Assembly (NCBI GenBank): GCA_958296165.1
Contig: OY282447.1
Span: forward strand, 2,046,001 to 2,110,000
Source: an uncultured Pseudomonadales bacterium
GTDB taxonomy: Bacteria > Pseudomonadota > Gammaproteobacteria > Pseudomonadales > Azotimanducaceae
Direction: 5' to 3'
Length of the DNA stretch: 64,000 bases
Numbering within the stretch: position 1 is the stretch's first letter; each line of letters opens with the position of its first letter. The position numbers were made by a program, and so were the translations under genes. A model generated the notes under the pieces. That model saw only the letters and a program-made list of their open reading frames with translations, searched no databases and was not told the DNA's origin. Positions 1-7,561 of this stretch are shown here, one piece after another.

Positions 1-780
1 CCGGTGGATTGCAGGTCTTGCGGTGGCATCGCTTGGCGCAACAGCCCTGCGATTGCCTGAACGCCGGTACTCGCTTTCAGATCGCCAAGTGCTCCGCGGA
101 GGCCGACTCTAAGAATCTCAATCAAGTCGTGTCCTTGCACGACGTGCCAAGGGTCTGCAGGCGGCAACTGCGTGATTTCGCGTTGAAGCGCTTCTGCGTC
201 GACTTGTGCGTTGGAACTTGCCACCACGCGAACCAGCTCTTCGTTGTCCACAACCCACGTCCTTTCATCTGTGAAACGGCGTGGGCTGATGTCTCCCAAA
301 TCAATGATCGGCTGGAACTGACGGGCAGCCCATCTCAAACGTCCGAAAACCAAACCTCGATCAAGCAGTGCCGCACGCACATCCATGCCGTGCTCCGCCT
401 CGAATCTTTCGATCTTGTCTGCGTTGCCACACTCCGCCAGCACGCTGTCCAGGGCCGACGACCTGCACAGCAGGCACTCTAGGTCGTGCGCGTCCGTGGC
501 GACGAGGTTCGCGGACGGCAACGGCCTGCCCTCCAAGTGGTCATGGTTGCTGTCTACGACACCTAATACGCCCCTGAAATCGGTCTCATCAAGGCGTCGC
601 AGGCTAAGCACGACGTTGTTCTTCCCACGGCCGTTGATCAGTCGGCAACGGTCGTGATGCCTGCGCCGCCAGAAAGCGCTCGTCGTCCCTTCCCTCAACC
701 ACCAAGAGCGAACCGTCGTGCTGTGTGCGCCGCATCTTGACTTCGGCTACCAAACTGCCAGGGGTCACGCTGGATAGCAT
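1..780 (-). pseudogene. DUF4435 (TOPRIM-like, AriB-like) protein, frameshifted and cut by window edge
   Basis: Read leftwards from the ATG at 780, the product has a TOPRIM-like start (VVEGRDDERF). A frame change near position 672 is then needed to continue into NGRGKNNVV, GVVDSNHDHLEG and a long C-terminal part that stays open to base 1. The EGRDD and D-x-N-x-D motifs are the acidic pair expected in DUF4435 proteins. The gene follows the AAA ATPase immediately (ATPase stop at 800), as ariB follows ariA in the PARIS anti-phage system, where the nuclease-like partner is released as toxic effector. One extra base explains the shift, so it is either a real lesion or a sequencing error. The 3' end lies outside the window. 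Family assignment is from memory of motifs and gene order. Confidence 0.65.
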
Positions 781-799
781 GCAAACCGTGTCGGCCGGG

Positions 800-2119
800 C
801 TAGCCAACCAGCTCTACCATCAGGTCGTCCCTGTCCCCGACTATGTGGGGCGAGTGGGTTGCTACGAGAGCGTCGAAGCCAGAGAGTTCAACGATCGCCA
901 TCAGGTCAGAGAGGAACTTGCTCTGCCACTCAATGTGGAGCGACAGTTCGGGCTCGTCCAGCAATACAACCGTGTTTGGCTGCACTCTGAACAGGAGGTC
1001 GTAGTGCAAGATCAGTTCGTGCTGTTCGCCCGACGAGAGGGAGTCGAGCGGCAGTGGTTCACGCTCGCCCTCAACGGCTAGGCCTTCGTCACGATCCACG
1101 CGTATTCGCTTGTGTCGAAACTTGCCGTTCAAGCTGTCCAACAAGAGGCGCGCACGGCTAGCTAGGTCCTCCAAGACTTGCAGCTTCTCCGCGGTGTCGT
1201 CCACGTACAGTGTCATCACACCCGCTTGCGAGGGGTCTATGTCATCGACTAGCTCGAACTGATGGATGGGCGTCTCTTCCAAGATTCCGATCATCTTCAG
1301 ATCTTCCGTCTTGCGATCCAGGTCTGCCATCTGTCTCCGGATATCTTCAACGGGCAAGTTGTCGCTAGCGGCGCTACGTTGCAGAAGGCGCTGCGGAAAG
1401 GACTGATCCAAGGTCTGCGCCTTCCTACCATATTCGGCCATGGTGTCGTCGATCTTCCTCTTTAGCTCTCCACTACATTCAACCACCCGCGACATCACGG
1501 CATCCGGCGGACGGCGGGACCATCTTGGGAGGGAGGGCGATCGCACAAGTCGTTGCGCCTCAATGAAGTGCGAGTTGGCCGCATTGAGGAATTCGCGAAG
1601 CCACTGCACGTCTGGTGCGCGTGGCTTGGCCGAAAGCAATCGAGAGGGAGCGCCGTACCTTCGCACGACTTCCAAATCGGTCAGCCACTCGCCGTCTCGC
1701 ATGTCCATCCAGGCGTCTTTCCCCGCACGCTGAAGGAAATCATACTCCGCGGCGGCCGCCTCGGCCCTAGAGGGCGTCAGCTCTATCGACGTGGACTCGG
1801 TAATCCCGTTTGCTGTCAGGCAGATCTTTCCGACGTCGAAGTCCCCCTCCTCACCGCCGCCTTCCTTGATTAGCTCGAGCGTAGCCCCATCGTGGAATCC
1901 AAGCAGCAATCGTTCGAAGGGTACTCGCCGGAAGTAGCTGAACTCGCGCGTCAGCAGAGCATCGATCATCTTCAGGACGGTCGTCTTGCCAACGCCGTTG
2001 GGGCCATGCAGTAGCGTCACACGATCACTCAACTGCAAGTCGATGAAATGGCTATAGATGCCGAAGAGCCCATCGACCTCAACACGCTTGAGGCGACGGA
2101 GCTGTCTTGCCGATGCCAT
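800..2119 (-). CDS. AAA family ATPase (AriA-like, PARIS-type defence candidate)
   Basis: A 439-residue ABC/SMC-like AAA ATPase. The P-loop GPNGVGKTT lies near residue 40, the signature-like LSSGEQHELI near 370, Walker B TVVLLDEPELSLH near 395 and the H-loop ATHSPHIV near 425. The centre (residues about 180-330) is helical and charged, as in AAA_15/OLD-like ATPases. The start at 2119 is chosen because AAAGGAGAGGAGC directly precedes its ATG; longer in-frame starts lack this. The partner is the DUF4435 gene just downstream. In PARIS, AriA senses anti-restriction proteins and holds AriB. The call as AriA rests on architecture and partner; other ATPase/DUF4435 pairs exist. Confidence 0.75.
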   Translation of the reverse strand: MASARQLRRLKRVEVDGLFGIYSHFIDLQLSDRVTLLHGPNGVGKTTVLKMIDALLTREFSYFRRVPFERLLLGFHDGATLELIKEGGGEEGDFDVGKICLTANGITESTSIELTPSRAEAAAAEYDFLQRAGKDAWMDMRDGEWLTDLEVVRRYGAPSRLLSAKPRAPDVQWLREFLNAANSHFIEAQRLVRSPSLPRWSRRPPDAVMSRVVECSGELKRKIDDTMAEYGRKAQTLDQSFPQRLLQRSAASDNLPVEDIRRQMADLDRKTEDLKMIGILEETPIHQFELVDDIDPSQAGVMTLYVDDTAEKLQVLEDLASRARLLLDSLNGKFRHKRIRVDRDEGLAVEGEREPLPLDSLSSGEQHELILHYDLLFRVQPNTVVLLDEPELSLHIEWQSKFLSDLMAIVELSGFDALVATHSPHIVGDRDDLMVELVG

Positions 2120-2459
2120 GCTCCTCTCCTTTGTCGGTAGTGGCTGTGCTTCTCTAGCTGCGATGCAGATCAAGGCCAAGACGAAACCGGCCTGCTGCGC
2201 TACAGCGGTGTCTGTCGCCCTTCAAGTAATGTAGTCGCAAGTATCTTCGTGACGTTCGGAGCGTAGCACAGCCGCTTCCGACAACCCCTCGCGTCCTTAG
2301 TAGCGCCGACCCATCAGCGTTGGCCGGGCGTGAACAAGGGTAGTGGTCGTCGACTCCAGACTAGTAGGCTCAAGCCTCAAGCCGCGCTTGCGCTCAGCGG
2401 CGCTTGCTGCCATTGTTTGAGCCTTGGTCGTCGACAACCAGACAAGGGATTGTTGGGAG
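2120..2459. other. Divergent intergenic region without a gene
   Basis: This 340-bp gap separates the leftward ATPase gene and the rightward secreted-protein gene, so it should hold both promoters. The 11-mer TGGTCGTCGAC occurs twice on the same strand (2344-2354 and 2425-2435), 81 bp apart, and could be a pair of regulator sites. I see no convincing ORF or RNA gene. Confidence 0.4.
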
Positions 2460-3371
2460 ATGAAAAGCACGGGCACGGCTGCCCTGACGCTGGCGTTTGC
2501 GTTGCTCGCTGGCAGCGTTAGCGCCTACGATGGTGACGTCCACCAGCAACTCACCTTCATCGCTGCACGGCAATACAACCGCTGCGCTGAGAGCACGCCG
2601 TTGGCGCGGTTGACGCCGCTGGAAGTGCGCTATGTGGCCAAAGCCAACGCCACAGAGGCGGAGCGACCTTGGTGGCAGCGGTTGTTCCGTTGGAACTACT
2701 ACGACCGCAGCGAGCAATCCGCGCGGCGCTTCATGTGGTTGCTCGAAACACGCATGCACGACAGCTACCGCGACACGTTGCAGCGGCTGGACGAAGCGCA
2801 GGACTTGAGCCGTCGCTATACCAATCTGGGCCGCATCGCGAACTACCTGCAGGACTCCACCACGCCTTCCTACGTCACGCCGATCTTCACCACCCGTTGG
2901 TGGCGCTTCAGCATCGCCGACCGCTTCAATTCCTTCCCCGTGGATGTCGAAGCGCTGGATCTGGCGCTCGGCGACAGCTGCGTCGGCGTGCGCAGCGCCG
3001 ACGGCACATTCGAGAATCTTCTCAACCGCACTGCGGATCGCACCATCGCCTCCATCAAGGAACCGATCGCCGGCCTGCCCACTACTTGGGAGGCGTTCTG
3101 GGAGTTCGACAACGACGATGACGATTTCGGCAGCTACGGCGACGCCGGCAACAATTTCGGGCGGCAAACGACCTTCCGCTGCACCAAGCACCGGGAACGC
3201 GACTGCGTGCTGTTGGCCAACGACCCTCTCTATGCGGCCTACGCGAACGCCCGCCACCTCGACGCCGTGCAGGCGACCATCAGCGCGGTGGCGATGATGC
3301 AGGATCAGCTGCGTGAGACGGCTTCGTTGAACGCCCCGCGCCACCCACCCCTGGCGAGCTACGGCCAGTAG
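2460..3371 (+). CDS. Secreted S1-P1 nuclease / zinc phospholipase C-like protein with degraded metal site
   Basis: The protein has a clear Sec signal peptide (MKSTGTAALTLAFALLAGSVSA) followed by a mature region starting YDGDVHQQLTF, which resembles the N-terminus of the phospholipase C/P1 nuclease superfamily. The motif NYLQDSTTPSYV near residue 130 matches the family's H-x3-D-x(3)-P-x-H metal-binding segment, but both histidines are replaced (N/Y). The total of about 303 residues fits the superfamily. The start at 2460 is preferred over the upstream in-frame codon because it directly begins the signal peptide; GGGAG abuts the ATG, so spacing is poor. The function may be non-catalytic. Fold assignment is tentative. 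Confidence 0.5.
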   Translation: MKSTGTAALTLAFALLAGSVSAYDGDVHQQLTFIAARQYNRCAESTPLARLTPLEVRYVAKANATEAERPWWQRLFRWNYYDRSEQSARRFMWLLETRMHDSYRDTLQRLDEAQDLSRRYTNLGRIANYLQDSTTPSYVTPIFTTRWWRFSIADRFNSFPVDVEALDLALGDSCVGVRSADGTFENLLNRTADRTIASIKEPIAGLPTTWEAFWEFDNDDDDFGSYGDAGNNFGRQTTFRCTKHRERDCVLLANDPLYAAYANARHLDAVQATISAVAMMQDQLRETASLNAPRHPPLASYGQ

Positions 3372-3381
3372 GCAACAAACG

Positions 3382-4317
3382 ATGCACTTGGGTTTGACGC
3401 CGTGGCGCATCGGCAGCCGCGTGAATGCCCAAGAGCTCGGTCGGCAAGGGGCGCTGGCGGAAAGCTGGGGCTACCGCTCGTTCTGGCTGCCGGAAAGCCA
3501 CTTTGCCGCCGATGGAGCCATTCCCGATCCGCTCATGCTGCTTGCGGCAGTGGCGGCGCACACTAGCACCATCCGCCTAGCTACGACTTCCTACCTGCTG
3601 CCGCTGCGCCATCCGCTACAGGCTGCCGAGCAAGTCGCCGTGCTGGATCGCCTTTCCGACGGTCGCGTGATCCTGGGCGTGGGCCGCGGCTATCAGCCAG
3701 CGATGTTCGACGCCTTCGCCGTCTCGCGCAAAGACAAGCGGCGCATCTTCGAGTGGTGCTTGGGCGAGATGATCCAAGCCTGGCAAGGCAAGCCCGTGCT
3801 CAAGCGGGAAGACGAGCCCGTGCTGCTGTCGCCGTTGCCGGTGCAGAAGCCGCATCCGCCGATTTGGGTAGCCGCCTTCGGCCCCAAGGCGCTCGCGCAA
3901 GCAGGCAAGCTTGGGCTGCCCTACTTGGCATCGCCTATGGAACCCGTGCAACGGCTGCGCGACAACTACCAGCGCCTTGGCGAAGCGAGCGACCAAGCGG
4001 GCGTGCCTCGCCCGACGGAATGCCCGATCATGCGCACGCTGTTCATCTCTGAGGACGCCGCACTGCTGGCACGGGTGCGCGAGCAGCTGGAGCGGAGCGC
4101 CCGGCAGATCGCGTTGAGCCGCTTTCGGGGTGGCATCTCGCTGGCAGCGGACGACTGGGCCATCGTTGGCGAGCCGAACGAAGTGCGCGACAAGGTGGCT
4201 GCCTATGCAGAGCAACTCGGCATGACGCACCTCATCGTCACGCGACTGCGAATCGGTCGAATGGAGCCCGGAGCGCTTGAGAGTTCAGTGCGGATGGCGG
4301 CCGAAGTGCTCGGCTGA
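3382..4317 (+). CDS. LLM-class flavin-dependent oxidoreductase
   Basis: A 311-residue luciferase-like monooxygenase domain protein (TIM barrel). The N-terminal strand MHLGLTPWR, the FWLPESHF segment, the RLATTSYLLPLRHP strand, the block DRLSDGRVILGVGRGY and the later PPIWVAAFGPKALAQAGKLG are typical of bacterial luciferase-like FMN/F420 enzymes. The substrate cannot be told from sequence. It starts 10 bp after the preceding secreted-protein gene, so the two may be co-transcribed, although their functions do not obviously relate. It is one of three LLM proteins in this window (see 6494 and 25348); they are not close copies of each other. Confidence 0.85.
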   Translation: MHLGLTPWRIGSRVNAQELGRQGALAESWGYRSFWLPESHFAADGAIPDPLMLLAAVAAHTSTIRLATTSYLLPLRHPLQAAEQVAVLDRLSDGRVILGVGRGYQPAMFDAFAVSRKDKRRIFEWCLGEMIQAWQGKPVLKREDEPVLLSPLPVQKPHPPIWVAAFGPKALAQAGKLGLPYLASPMEPVQRLRDNYQRLGEASDQAGVPRPTECPIMRTLFISEDAALLARVREQLERSARQIALSRFRGGISLAADDWAIVGEPNEVRDKVAAYAEQLGMTHLIVTRLRIGRMEPGALESSVRMAAEVLG

Positions 4318-4443
4318 TCGTCCTCGCAACATCAACAGCATCTCAGCGCGAACTGCGTACGGTAGAGCGAGGCGTGTGGAGGCGACTCGCCTAGGCACCG
4401 AGGTTTGGCCGGGGCGACGGGGTGCGCCGCCCGACCGTGCCGT

Positions 4444-4602
4444 TCAGCGCTTTCCGCCGCCACCCGGCGGGTTGTTGGAACGGCCGCCGCCCGAGGGCCT
4501 GCTGGTGTTGCTCGGCCAACCGCCGCCCTTGCCGCCTTTCCCGCCGCCGCCCTTTCCGCCGCCTTGTCGGCCGCCGCCTTTTCCTCCGCTGGACTTCGCC
4601 AT
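4444..4602 (-). CDS. Small glycine-rich basic protein (52 aa)
   Basis: A short gene begins at ATG 4602 with a strong AAGGAG Shine-Dalgarno sequence 7-8 bp upstream and ends with TGA at 4444. The product begins MAKSSGGKGGG, consists largely of Gly-Lys repeats, then has a WPSNTSRPSGGGR segment and ends GGGGKR. Small AKSSGG...WPS-type proteins occur in many proteobacteria as uncharacterised ORFs. There is no signal peptide or membrane segment. It is probably monocistronic, convergent with the LLM gene at 3382. The function is unknown; a nucleic-acid-binding or disordered protein is plausible from composition only. The G-rich run could also be a misread low-complexity tract, but the ribosome site argues for a gene. 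Confidence 0.6.
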   Translation of the reverse strand: MAKSSGGKGGGRQGGGKGGGGKGGKGGGWPSNTSRPSGGGRSNNPPGGGGKR

Positions 4603-4734
4603 GTCTGACTCCTTAGATGTGTATTCGGGAACTGGACGTTACCGGACGTTTCCTGAACGAAACGTGAAGCGACTGGACGACGAGCGAACACTTCACCTGC
4701 GCGACCTCGTCTAGCAGTGCGGCTCGGAGGCGAG

Positions 4735-5157
4735 TCACGGCAGCGGCACTAGCTGCAAGCGTTGCCCGTAGCGTCGAAAGTCTTTGACGTTGAAGGTGGC
4801 GAGGCGGCGCTCGCCGTGCGCGAGCATCGTAGCGACGATGTTGGCGTCGTGAACTTGCCTGCCGGCCACGCGCACGTCTCGACATAGCGTGGTCAGCATG
4901 TCAGTCACTGCTTGGCCGTCTTCCAGCACCTCGAAGGCGGCAGCAAAGCGGCTCGCATCGAGCAGCGCTTCCGGCATCGGCAGCGGCGAAGCCCAAGTTT
5001 GCGGCCGGGTGACCACGGCAAGATACTCGCGGATGACTTGGCGGCTGATGCGCAACGGCTCAGTTCGGCGTACATGGGCTAGAACGTCCAGTGCAGCTTG
5101 GTGGCTCGGCGCGTTTGCGGAGCGGGCTGCCACCAACACGTTGGTATCCACGAACAC
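4735..5157 (-). CDS. PIN-domain ribonuclease, VapC-like toxin
   Basis: A 140-residue PIN domain. Acidic residues fall in the expected places: FVDTNVLV at the N-terminus, REYLAVVTRP about one third in, VHDANIVATM about two thirds in and NVKDF near the end. PIN toxins are Mg-dependent RNases normally held by an antitoxin encoded upstream. The GTG start at 5157 lies 2 nt after the stop of the preceding gene (5160-5570), so translational coupling is likely. The preceding product ends in a WPEGF...REQIYGEDGR tail of the kind seen in type II antitoxins, which supports a toxin/antitoxin pair. The target RNA is unknown. Confidence 0.8.
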   Translation of the reverse strand: MFVDTNVLVAARSANAPSHQAALDVLAHVRRTEPLRISRQVIREYLAVVTRPQTWASPLPMPEALLDASRFAAAFEVLEDGQAVTDMLTTLCRDVRVAGRQVHDANIVATMLAHGERRLATFNVKDFRRYGQRLQLVPLP

Positions 5158-5159
5158 GG

Positions 5160-5570
5160 CTATCGGCCGTCTTCGCCGTAGATCTGCTCGCGGCTTGCTG
5201 TAAATCCCTCCGGCCAAGAGCCAAAGTCGTGCGGTGGAAAGATGTCCTCAATCGAAAGGACTTCCGGGCCGCGGTTCGATGTGGCCGCATCCTCGATTCG
5301 CTCGAACACCAAGGCCTCGGCCGTCATGTCCACTGCGCTGGTTCTCCAACCAGCGGCGTGCCACGCGAGCGCGTGGCTGTGACCGCCGTTGGCTTGATTC
5401 GACCACCACGGGCGGTGGACTCGGGCGGAGTTCGGCAACGAGAAGCCCAAGATGGATTCGACCTCATGGAACGTGGCCCGCCACTGGCGCGCATCAGTCG
5501 CGGTGAGATGCCTGTAAAGCGGCGCGTATTTGCCGCGTGCTGCGACTTGCCGCATGAGTCGGTCGTTCAT
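5160..5570 (-). CDS. DUF7662-like domain protein with antitoxin-like C-terminal tail
   Basis: A 136-residue protein. Residues about 11-88 form a compact domain (KYAPLYRHL, FHEVESILGF, HRPWWSNQ, GGHSHALAW, AAGWRTSAVD) that I recognise as the small domain family found beside GIY-YIG nucleases (DUF7662, from memory). The remaining 45 residues (DIFPPHDFGSWPEGF...IYGEDGR) look like an antitoxin neutralising tail. The start at 5570 overlaps the stop of the upstream gene in ATGA, and the PIN gene follows after 2 nt. About two thirds of the domain is identical to the one in the upstream gene, so the two arose by tandem duplication. Inferred role: antitoxin and possible autoregulator for the PIN protein. 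Confidence 0.6.
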   Translation of the reverse strand: MNDRLMRQVAARGKYAPLYRHLTATDARQWRATFHEVESILGFSLPNSARVHRPWWSNQANGGHSHALAWHAAGWRTSAVDMTAEALVFERIEDAATSNRGPEVLSIEDIFPPHDFGSWPEGFTASREQIYGEDGR

Positions 5571-6412
5571 CGCTGGTCGTTCCAAGATGGTGCCAACTTG
5601 CGGATCAGCCGCACTTCCAATGGGCGAGGGTTGCTGGTCCGATGTATCCACAGGTCTATCGCAAGGCGGGCCCGCGCTGCCAACAAGATGGCGTGGTTCA
5701 CCTTGCAGTTCGTGGATTGGCCGCCCTTGAAGCAGTTCCTCGGCTGGATTCGCGCGTAGCCGCGTGGGCCCCATCTTTGCCGGAGATTCGTCCCGATGCC
5801 AACGTAGACTAGCGCCCGTGCGATGGTGATTGCGTAGATGCCCGGTGCCGCTGGCAGTCCAGGCACGGCGAAGCGGCAGAACGGACCCTCGCCATGGTTG
5901 TTGAGCGGCGTGGACTTCGCCTCGCTATATCGGCGTTGCGGCATGTACTCCATCGGTTTGCCGTCCGGCCCCGCCTCCAGTGCGATGGGCGCAATGTGCT
6001 TGAACGTCTGCCCGCCGAATGCCATCGTTCGGGCGGTGCCGTCGGCGAACGCGGTCTCGGTGGCGCACGATGGATGTCTACTTGCGGCGCTGCAGGCATC
6101 GTGCAGCCGTCGCCGATGGCAACTGGCCGCTGTCGGCGTGCGAGGCCGCAGCCGCTCAAACACCAAGGTCTCTGCCTTCAAGTCCACCGCGCTGGTTCGC
6201 CAACCTGCCGCTTGCCAAGCGCGAGCATGGCTGTGGCCGCCGTCGGATTGATTCTCCCACCACGGGCGGTGGGTGCGGGCCGACTTCGGTAGGCAGAAGC
6301 CCAGGATGTGCTCGACGTCCACGAAGGAGACGGGCCACCGACTCACGTCAAGTGTGTTGAGATGCTGGCGAAGGGGTGCGTATTTGCTGGGCCTGGTTCG
6401 ATCCCCCATCAT
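5567..6412 (-). CDS. DUF7662-like domain / GIY-YIG nuclease protein, possibly two fused or frameshifted genes
   Basis: The 281-residue reading frame has a DUF7662-like domain at residues 10-88 and a GIY-YIG endonuclease domain at about 165-281 (GIYAI, LVYVGIGTNLRQRW, GGQSTNCKVNHAIL, LEVRLIRKLAPSWN). Residues 88-129 are Arg/Ser/His-rich and look out of frame; the +1 frame gives a short tail ending in a stop there. The usual GIY-YIG protein of this type starts like MAFGGQTFKHIAPI, which is an ATG at 6025 here. So the original layout may have been a separate DUF7662-like gene followed by a nuclease gene (5567-6025), merged by a frameshift. It is the first gene of the operon and overlaps the next by ATGA. 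Confidence 0.6.
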   Translation of the reverse strand: MMGDRTRPSKYAPLRQHLNTLDVSRWPVSFVDVEHILGFCLPKSARTHRPWWENQSDGGHSHARAWQAAGWRTSAVDLKAETLVFERLRPRTPTAASCHRRRLHDACSAASRHPSCATETAFADGTARTMAFGGQTFKHIAPIALEAGPDGKPMEYMPQRRYSEAKSTPLNNHGEGPFCRFAVPGLPAAPGIYAITIARALVYVGIGTNLRQRWGPRGYARIQPRNCFKGGQSTNCKVNHAILLAARARLAIDLWIHRTSNPRPLEVRLIRKLAPSWNDQR

Positions 6413-6493
6413 TCATCCTTACTTAAGTACCAACTGTAGTGCTTAAGTCTACTGCGCATAGCGCGAAGAACAACAGCTGCCTTTGCTAAGCCC

Positions 6494-7531
6494 CTACAGC
6501 GCCTTCGCCAAGTCCATGGCCCGGCCGAGGGTTTCGAGGCGAGATTCCAAGTCGCGGCCGGCTGGTGCCAAGCGTATGGTCGTCACGCCGGATTCTCGGT
6601 AGGCGGCCAGCCGCTCTCGTACCATGGCGTCGTCGCCGAGCAGGTTCGTTCCGAGCACCATTTCGTCTGGGATCACGGCGGTGGCTTGATCGCGCTTGCC
6701 AGCGACCCACAACGCTTGCGATTCGCGTGCGACGTCCTCCCAGCCGGCGCGTTTGTAGGCGTCGTTGTAGAAGTTGGTGGTCGCCGAACCCATTGCTCCC
6801 AAGGTGAACGCGAGCCCAGCCTTCAAGGGCTGCGCCAGCGCTTGCGGGTCGCCGAACGCCACGCTGCCGCCAACTTGGATGTCGATCTCGTCTAGGCTTC
6901 TGCCCACGGCTGCAGCGCCGGTGCGGATGTAGTCTAGGTGGGCGCCCGAGCTCGTCGGCACGAAAGAGGTACCCAGCCATCCGTCGGCGGCCTCGCCGGT
7001 GTATTCGAGCGCCTTCGGGCCGAGTGTCGCCAAGTAGATGGGGATGTTCGGATTGCCGGCTTGCGCCAGCCGCAAGGCTTTGCCTTGGCCGCCCGGCAAC
7101 GGCAGCTGGTGGAAACGGCCCTGGTAGGCAATCCGCTCGCCGGCGAAGGCGAGCTTCACGATGTCCACCGTTTCGCGCAGGCGCGTGAGCGGTGCTTTGA
7201 ACGGCCGGCCTTGCAGCCCTTCCACCACTTGCGGGCCGCTGACGCCTAGGCCGAGCAGGAAACGATCGCCGGAAATGGCGGCCAGGCTCAACGCAGTCAT
7301 AGCCGTCATGCTCGGCGTGCGGGCGCTGATCTGCATGATGCCGGTGCCCAACCGAATGCGCTCGGTGCTCGCCGCCAAATAGGGGAGCGGCGTCACTGCG
7401 TCCTGGCCCCATGCTTCGGCGCTCCACACGGCATCCACGCCGAGCTTCTCCGCTTCGATCACGAAGTCCACGTTCTCTTGGAAGTCTCTGGTGGTTGACG
7501 CGGCACCGCCGACGCCGATGCTCACTTTCAT
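6494..7531 (-). CDS. LLM-class flavin/F420-dependent oxidoreductase
   Basis: A 345-residue luciferase-like monooxygenase. Typical blocks are MKVSIGVGGAAS, VWSAEAWGQDAVTPLPYLAA, RLGTGIMQISARTPSM, GDRFLLGLGVSGPQVVEGLQG and, near the C-terminus, the loop IRLAPAGRD. The SARTP segment and overall length are like the F420-dependent methylene-tetrahydromethanopterin-reductase-type subgroup, but cofactor choice cannot be proved. It lies 30 bp downstream of glucokinase on the same strand, so the two may share a transcript. The ATG at 7531 is preceded by a weak purine-rich AGAAGAA. Confidence 0.82.
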   Translation of the reverse strand: MKVSIGVGGAASTTRDFQENVDFVIEAEKLGVDAVWSAEAWGQDAVTPLPYLAASTERIRLGTGIMQISARTPSMTAMTALSLAAISGDRFLLGLGVSGPQVVEGLQGRPFKAPLTRLRETVDIVKLAFAGERIAYQGRFHQLPLPGGQGKALRLAQAGNPNIPIYLATLGPKALEYTGEAADGWLGTSFVPTSSGAHLDYIRTGAAAVGRSLDEIDIQVGGSVAFGDPQALAQPLKAGLAFTLGAMGSATTNFYNDAYKRAGWEDVARESQALWVAGKRDQATAVIPDEMVLGTNLLGDDAMVRERLAAYRESGVTTIRLAPAGRDLESRLETLGRAMDLAKAL

Positions 7532-7561
7532 GGTTCTTCTCTCAGATGGGCTGCCGAGAGC

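Noticed and set aside
9-482. Long rightward open frame at the left edge
   Set aside because: The complement carries the DUF4435 protein continuously after one frame change, and motif content lies on the minus strand.
2330-2460. TGGTCGTCGAC repeated 81 bp apart as a CRISPR-like or phage site
   Set aside because: Only two copies, no spacer pattern and no leader; recorded as possible regulator sites only.
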